Below are positions 59,220 through 64,000 of a stretch of 64,000 bases of DNA, piece after piece. Position 1 is the stretch's first letter, and every line of letters begins with the position of its first letter. Made by a program: the position numbers and the translations under genes. The DNA is taken from assembly GCF_028554725.1 (NCBI RefSeq), contig NC_071669.1, positions 5,471,501-5,535,500 of the forward strand. Direction: 5' to 3'. The notes beneath the pieces are model-generated. The model was not told where the DNA came from. It worked only from the letters and a program-made list of their open reading frames with translations, and made no database searches. The DNA comes from Zeugodacus cucurbitae. Taxonomy: Eukaryota > Arthropoda > Insecta > Diptera > Tephritidae.

Positions 59220-59612
59220 GCGACAGCGCCACCTATGTTTCGTTTTTGTATTCGAAAATCTATGAAAATTATTTAGAGAAGTGGAGACTACTTTCAATTA
59301 AATGAGTATGAGTATGAGCCAAGTAGAAGGCGCATATATAATTCATTGACAAAAACACCGCTTCATATATACAAGAAATTTAACAAATCTAAAGAAAGTT
59401 TTTATAGCGCCACCTATGTTTCATTTATGTATTCGAAAATCTATGAAAATTATTTTGAAAAGTATATATTACTTTCAATTGAATATAAGCTTTTACTTCG
59501 TGTATAAACAATTCATTGAGCCCAACTTAGCTTACTATATGCAAAATAAACCAATAAATCCCAGAAATCTAAAAAAAAGTAGCAACAGCGCCACCTATAT
59601 TTCACATATGGC
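59220..59612 (+). repeat. Tandem repeat, about 181-bp unit with AGCGCCACCTATGTTTC
   Basis: AGCGCCACCTATGTTTC at 59,225-59,241 and 59,405-59,421, and AGCGCCACCTATATTTC at 59,587-59,603, spaced 180 and 182 bp. The first two are followed by TATTCGAAAATCTATGAAAA and TTACTTTCAATT-type tracts. There are two full units and the start of a third. Confidence 0.85.
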
Positions 59613-60580
59613 CTAAATTTTTAGCTAAAACTCAAATAAGTTACTTTTTATACAATTTCATTTATTTCTAATCATTTACTAATATATTTCAAAAGTATCC
59701 TCTTTATAACAACACACACACGCTGATAGGCATTCAATCTTCTGCAAATTTCCTACTCATTCACTCGGCATTTAAACACGCTGTCAATTGAAATGAAATT
59801 TCATTTCCTCAGAACGACAATGAGTTGAGTTTTAGGCAGGCAATAAAAAAAAAAAAACGAAATAGCAGCAAATAAAATATATTTTCAACGAAATCAAAGC
59901 AAAAAAGAGAGCAAATACGTTCTTACTCATGACCAATGCCCGAAAATGCAATCAAATAGAATTGTTGTACAACGTACATGCTGCTATTGTTGCATGAAAT
60001 GAAATTAATATCGATTTTTAATTTCAAATCTCAATTGGTTCGAGGCTACCAATGAGCATGTGAGTGAAGTATGTAGGCATACATGGCGTATAAGTGACTT
60101 TTTGGCAGGCCAGCAATTGTTTTATATTTATGCCTGTGTGAATGTGTTGATATGTGTGTGCTCAAGGGTGTTTGGTATTAGTTATCGGTTCACATATATG
60201 TTTATATATACACATTTTACTAAATTTTCTTCTATATATTGTGGCATTCACTCGTATCGACAGTCAATTTTAATTGTGCCTTTGCTATTGACAGCGAAAT
60301 GATGTGAGAAATTAGTGTGCCCACAGTGTGTGGGGTTGAGGTTCAGGCGGAAAGATTTCAACAATGCTTTTGTCTAAATTGTTATACGGCAGAGTGTGGT
60401 GTCATGTTTCGTTTCTTGGCAATAGCGTTTGACATAGAAAATGCATTTGAAATAATTTTGTGAGATTTTTAGTTAGGAAAATATTGATTTTATAGGTTTT
60501 GTGCTCGGCATTGCTTTGTATAGTGTTAATTTTGGCTGTTGAAATCACAAACTTCTAAATTTTTATATTTCTAAATTCTA
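59613..60580. other. Non-coding stretch, one motif copy
   Basis: ACATGGCGTATAAGTGAC at 60,081-60,098 is a two-mismatch copy of the dispersed GGCGTATGAGTAAC motif. No gene recognised. Confidence 0.5.
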
Positions 60581-61325
60581 AATGCGCCTAAAGGTATGCT
60601 TCAATAACTGATATCAATGATGTATCTTTATTTTTGTGGAAACTTTCGTCCACTTTTGTATACCGGCCTATGTGTACATTTTTTTTATATATCCAAGTTT
60701 ACTTATTGGCTGATAAAGTCACAAAATTATATTTTTTATAGTTACCTAGGATTCCAGTTGCGCCTAAATATATAATTTAGTCACTAATATACATGATTGA
60801 TCTTGATTTTTGCGGAAGCTTTCTTCTGCTACTGTATACCGGAGTATCCATTATATATTTTTTATGTACCGAAGTTATTTTTTGACTCATAAAATCACAA
60901 AATTCTATTTTTTCATATATCTAAATTCTAAATTAGCCTAAAGGTATGCTTTACACACGGATATCCATGATTTATGTTGATTTTTTTTTAGTTTTATTCC
61001 ACTACTGTATACCGGGTTATGATTATATAGCTGTATATTATACTATTATATGTACTCAAGAGTATTTTTTGTCTGATAAAGTCAGAAAAATTTTATTTTT
61101 TATTTTAACAAAATAACCCAGATGCGCCTAAAGGTATGCTTAACAAACGGATATCCATGATTTCTGTTGATTTTTGTGGAAGCTTTCTTCTATTACTGTG
61201 TACTAGAGATGATTATATGTTTTTATATACTCAAGTTGATTTGTTGATTGATAAAACACTAATTTATAATGTTTTACAGTTATATAAGATCCAGTTGCGC
61301 CTAAATGTATGCTTCACTATCTGAT
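60560..61325 (-). repeat. Five tandem units (about 175 bp) with GCGCCTAAAGGTATGCTT
   Basis: Motif copies lie at 60,584, 60,760 (diverged), 60,934, 61,124 and 61,297, with spacings of 176, 174, 190 and 173 bp. Units share TGATATCCATGAT-type words, TGTTGATTTTTGTGGAAGC, TTTCTTCTACTACTGTATAC and CCGG, and ATATACTCAAGTT and TGATAAAGTCACAAAATT before the next motif. Confidence 0.88.
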
Positions 61326-63608
61326 ATATATTATTTACATGCTACACTTGATTTGTGTTGAAGTTTTCTTCTACTGTAGTTACTTGGCTATAATTTTAAG
61401 TCATAAGAATCAGATGCCTTATGATTTCTTCGAGAAGTGTGATGAATTTATCAATTTTTCACGATAATTCTTTTCATAGATCAAATGCGCTCTTCTTCAT
61501 GCAGTTTTAAATGCTTTTCTGTAATAATCCAGATAGTTAAGAGATAAATATAAACTAAGTCATTCATCAAACACAAAAATATCATCAGAGTGTGGCTGAA
61601 AATCTGTATTTCTGCTGTCAAGTAGTACGACTCTCTTTGTCATTTGGCCTTGTCATTGCTGCTGTCAACATAAAGTCTAACTAATTACATTTTTTTGCCT
61701 CCTTTTAACAAAAGACAGGCAGCAGATTCTATTTTTTCTGCAAAAAAAAAACATAAATCAAAGAATGAATTCTTAGGCAGTTAAAGCAAAGTGATAGCGT
61801 GAACTGCCACACCACCTTTTACAGTCCACAATTTCAACTCGCATACTTTCAACTAAATTCCTTATCTTTCAAGTGTAAATATAAGCATAAGCGCTGCTGC
61901 TTGGTCAGCTGCACAACTGCTCTTTTATACTGTGTAGATTTATTTCACTTTAATTCTTGCTTTCTATCTTCATTCCTACTTCACACTGGTGCTGTTCATT
62001 TGCAGTTGCAAGCTTCAGTAAAGAAAGAAGTTGCAGTTTGTATTGCTGGCTTCTTACTGCAGCAGTGTCAGCATTGTCAGCAGCAAGTAAATATAAATTG
62101 TCCAAGTGTGACTTGTGTTGGGAATTCCTGGCAGAAAGCAATTCAAATGTTTGCCCTGTAGGCCTCAGTTGACTACAGTTTTTTTCTTTCTTATTTTGCA
62201 TTGCAACATAATTTTTCCATTTTGTCTTCGACATGCAACACTTCGTCATCATCTCAGTGCTGAGCACTTCATTATCACATCAGTCATCAGCCGGGCGCTT
62301 GCTTAGAGCTGTATATAAACAGAAGAGCCTCTGCTTCACCGCAACTCCATTCGACGGTGTGCCCTCAAAATTGTCTACACACAACAACAACAACTCTGTT
62401 TTGCATTTTTTTTTTTCATATTCCTTGCAGCAGTTCGCTCATTCGTCATGTGCCACTTCATGCCGCAACTTAACCTGTGTCGGGTAGCATAGCGGTAGCT
62501 ATGTATGTTTAGTTTATATAGCTACGTGTTGTGGGGAAATTATATAAATATGCCATGTGACCCCTTACAATTTCACTTCAAACATTTACTTTAACCTGTT
62601 TTTTTTTTGTAACCATTTTATTTGCCTCCAGACACTACTTTCCACATTATACACAATTAAAAATTCTTTTGATTTTATGATGAAGTGTGTACACTCATCA
62701 TCATTGCGTTGCACTTCTTTGCGTGCTCACTGCAGTTCACTGCACGCCGCTTGTCATTTTTCCCTTCAACGGTTGAGTGTCTTTACCACTTGTCTGCGAG
62801 CATGCTCTAGTTCGCCCTACTAAGGCTGGGTACGCAGTGAAGTGAATGAAAAGTGAGAGAGTAGTACGAATAGAGAGTGAAACCTCAAAGTTTTCACATA
62901 CGAATGATTTTTTTTTTTTTTAAAACCAAAATTCATGTTATTTTTTGAACACACCTCGTGTGTCTTCATTTCCTCTTAGCCTCTTTTACCAATTTGCTCG
63001 CCAGTTCACTATATGCTCAGCCTAAATATAAAATTTTGCTGTTTTCCTTTCGTCGGCTTTGCCATTTACGCTACTTGTCTGCTCATCCAGCTTTTATGAA
63101 TGTTCTTTTCACTGCGATTATTGTAGTTGTTGTATTTTTTTCTTCTACTTTCCCCCCCTACTTTTTGCTTCTTTGCTGTGGTTATTGTGTTGGCGATTTT
63201 GCTGCGACCGCAAAGCATGCGATTTTCACTCCTTTGTAGTCTCATTCTTCTGGTTTGTTGCCCTACCTTTCATGTCGTGTCTGTTGGTTTTCACATATCA
63301 TCCACTTATAAGCAATTATTGTACGTAATGCGAGCATTTAGTGACTTAATATTTTTGCAGGCATTTTTTTGGAATAGAACACTTTGGATTCTTTAATGTA
63401 GAAACAAAAATTAGTAAAATTGAAACAGGTTTGTATACTGGTAATACATGCTTTAATTTTGTATTTTCGTAGTGATGGTAGAGAACTAGTTTTTCACACT
63501 TCAAACAGGCTTAAATGAGACAAAATTAATTTTAATACTATAGAATACTTCGATCAATTTACAGTTCTGTTATTTGAAGATATTTTCAATGCTCTCCTGC
63601 AATAATCG
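61326..63608. other. Non-coding stretch, nothing recognised
   Basis: Pyrimidine-rich on the + strand in parts (62,240-63,250), with several overlapping open frames of Ser/Cys/Leu/Phe-biased composition. None has a domain, and I do not support a gene. Confidence 0.4.
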
Positions 63609-63663
63609 GGTATAGCCTTTTCGCACTGGAGTTAATTGATCAATCAAACGGCCATTTCTCGAT
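63609..63663 (+). repeat. Partial extra 5' end of the short repeat
   Basis: TATAGCCTTTTCGCACTGGA with TTAATTGATCAAT and CGGCCATTTCTCGATTA duplicates the first about 52 bp of the following element in direct orientation, so two left ends lie head to tail. Confidence 0.7.
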
Positions 63664-64000
63664 TATAGCCTTTTCACACAGGGGCTAATTGATCAATTAA
63701 CCGGCCACTGCTTGATTAAAACGTTGATTAAGAGCGATTTTCGATACAAAATAAAAATCTACATTAATTATGAATTGAATTTTAATCGACTTGAAAATGA
63801 AATGCAACTCCGTTTGTTGCGAGTTGTTGTTCACGCTAAACGACGGTAGATGTAGCTGTTGGAAATAAATAAAAATATACCAATCAGTTGATGAAACTTA
63901 CCAACTTCTTATGAAAAGCAAAAACAAAAATGTATGACAGCTGCTGCGGTTATCGAGTGGGCGGCAGTGTGAAGGGCAAAAATTAGTTTCTCATTTAAAA
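63664..64000. mobile_element. Short non-autonomous repeat, copy 2
   Basis: Begins TATAGCCTTTTCACACAGG and reaches GGCAGTGTGAAGGGCAAAAA at about 63,963-63,982. It is collinear with copy 1 at 47,733-48,055 and has moderate divergence. It reaches close to the window end, so its right boundary cannot be checked. Confidence 0.7.

Overview
The window is an AT-rich stretch of a higher-dipteran genome. It is most likely from a tephritid-type fruit fly: the dispersed repeats at 19,994-22,269 and 27,863-28,398 are ones I recognise as abundant in that group, and the mix of BEL/Pao, Tc1, mariner, Helitron and piggyBac-like elements fits. The species assignment is inference. Almost all of the 64 kb is non-coding and reads as the inside or flank of one very large gene on the + strand.

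Host gene signals. One convincing exon lies at 4,088-4,876. It is 789 bp, phase 0 at both ends, rich in Gln and Asn, with good splice sites. It carries a single in-frame TAA at 4,733-4,735 in the sequence TAA-CAA-TCA, which matches the CAR-YYA leaky-stop context. On the same strand, 29 kb downstream, there is a textbook recursive-splicing (ratchet) site at 34,123: a pyrimidine tract, then CAG directly joined to GTAAGT. Together these suggest a + strand intron of at least 59 kb that may be removed in steps. I cannot name the gene.

Mobile elements, left to right. A broken non-LTR retrotransposon reverse transcriptase (about 7,230-8,290, -). A structurally complete BEL/Pao LTR retrotransposon (10,139-16,548, -) with 5-bp target duplications, LTRs differing only by one 11-bp indel, and one unbroken 1,892-codon gag-pol frame. 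A decayed Helitron with intact ends (18,303-19,934). A Tc1 pseudogene (20,400-20,974, -) nested in a dispersed dipteran repeat. A second dipteran repeat (27,863-28,398). A 663-bp piggyBac-like MITE with 19-bp perfect inverted repeats and TTAA flanks (32,740-33,402). Two copies of another short repeat (47,733-48,055 and 63,664-64,000). An internally deleted mariner (58,298-58,930, -).

Tandem and dispersed repeats make up much of the rest: a 45-bp minisatellite, ATTTT and ACTCAT arrays, AACTT arrays with a higher-order unit, a GTGGCAACCC-bearing array, a purine-rich array, and an array of perfect 14-bp palindromes.

Three observations stand out. First, a dispersed motif with core GGCGTATGAGTAAC occurs about 20 times on both strands. 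A second motif, GCGCCTAAAGGTATGCT, occurs in several separate tandem arrays; one of these arrays is interrupted by the BEL element. Second, the BEL element shows no conventional tRNA primer site. Instead its leader, 2 nt from the 5' LTR, is complementary to a segment of that LTR, which would suit self-primed reverse transcription. Third, the exon's leaky-type stop and the ratchet site form a testable picture of unusual expression for the host gene. No rRNA, tRNA or CRISPR array was seen.
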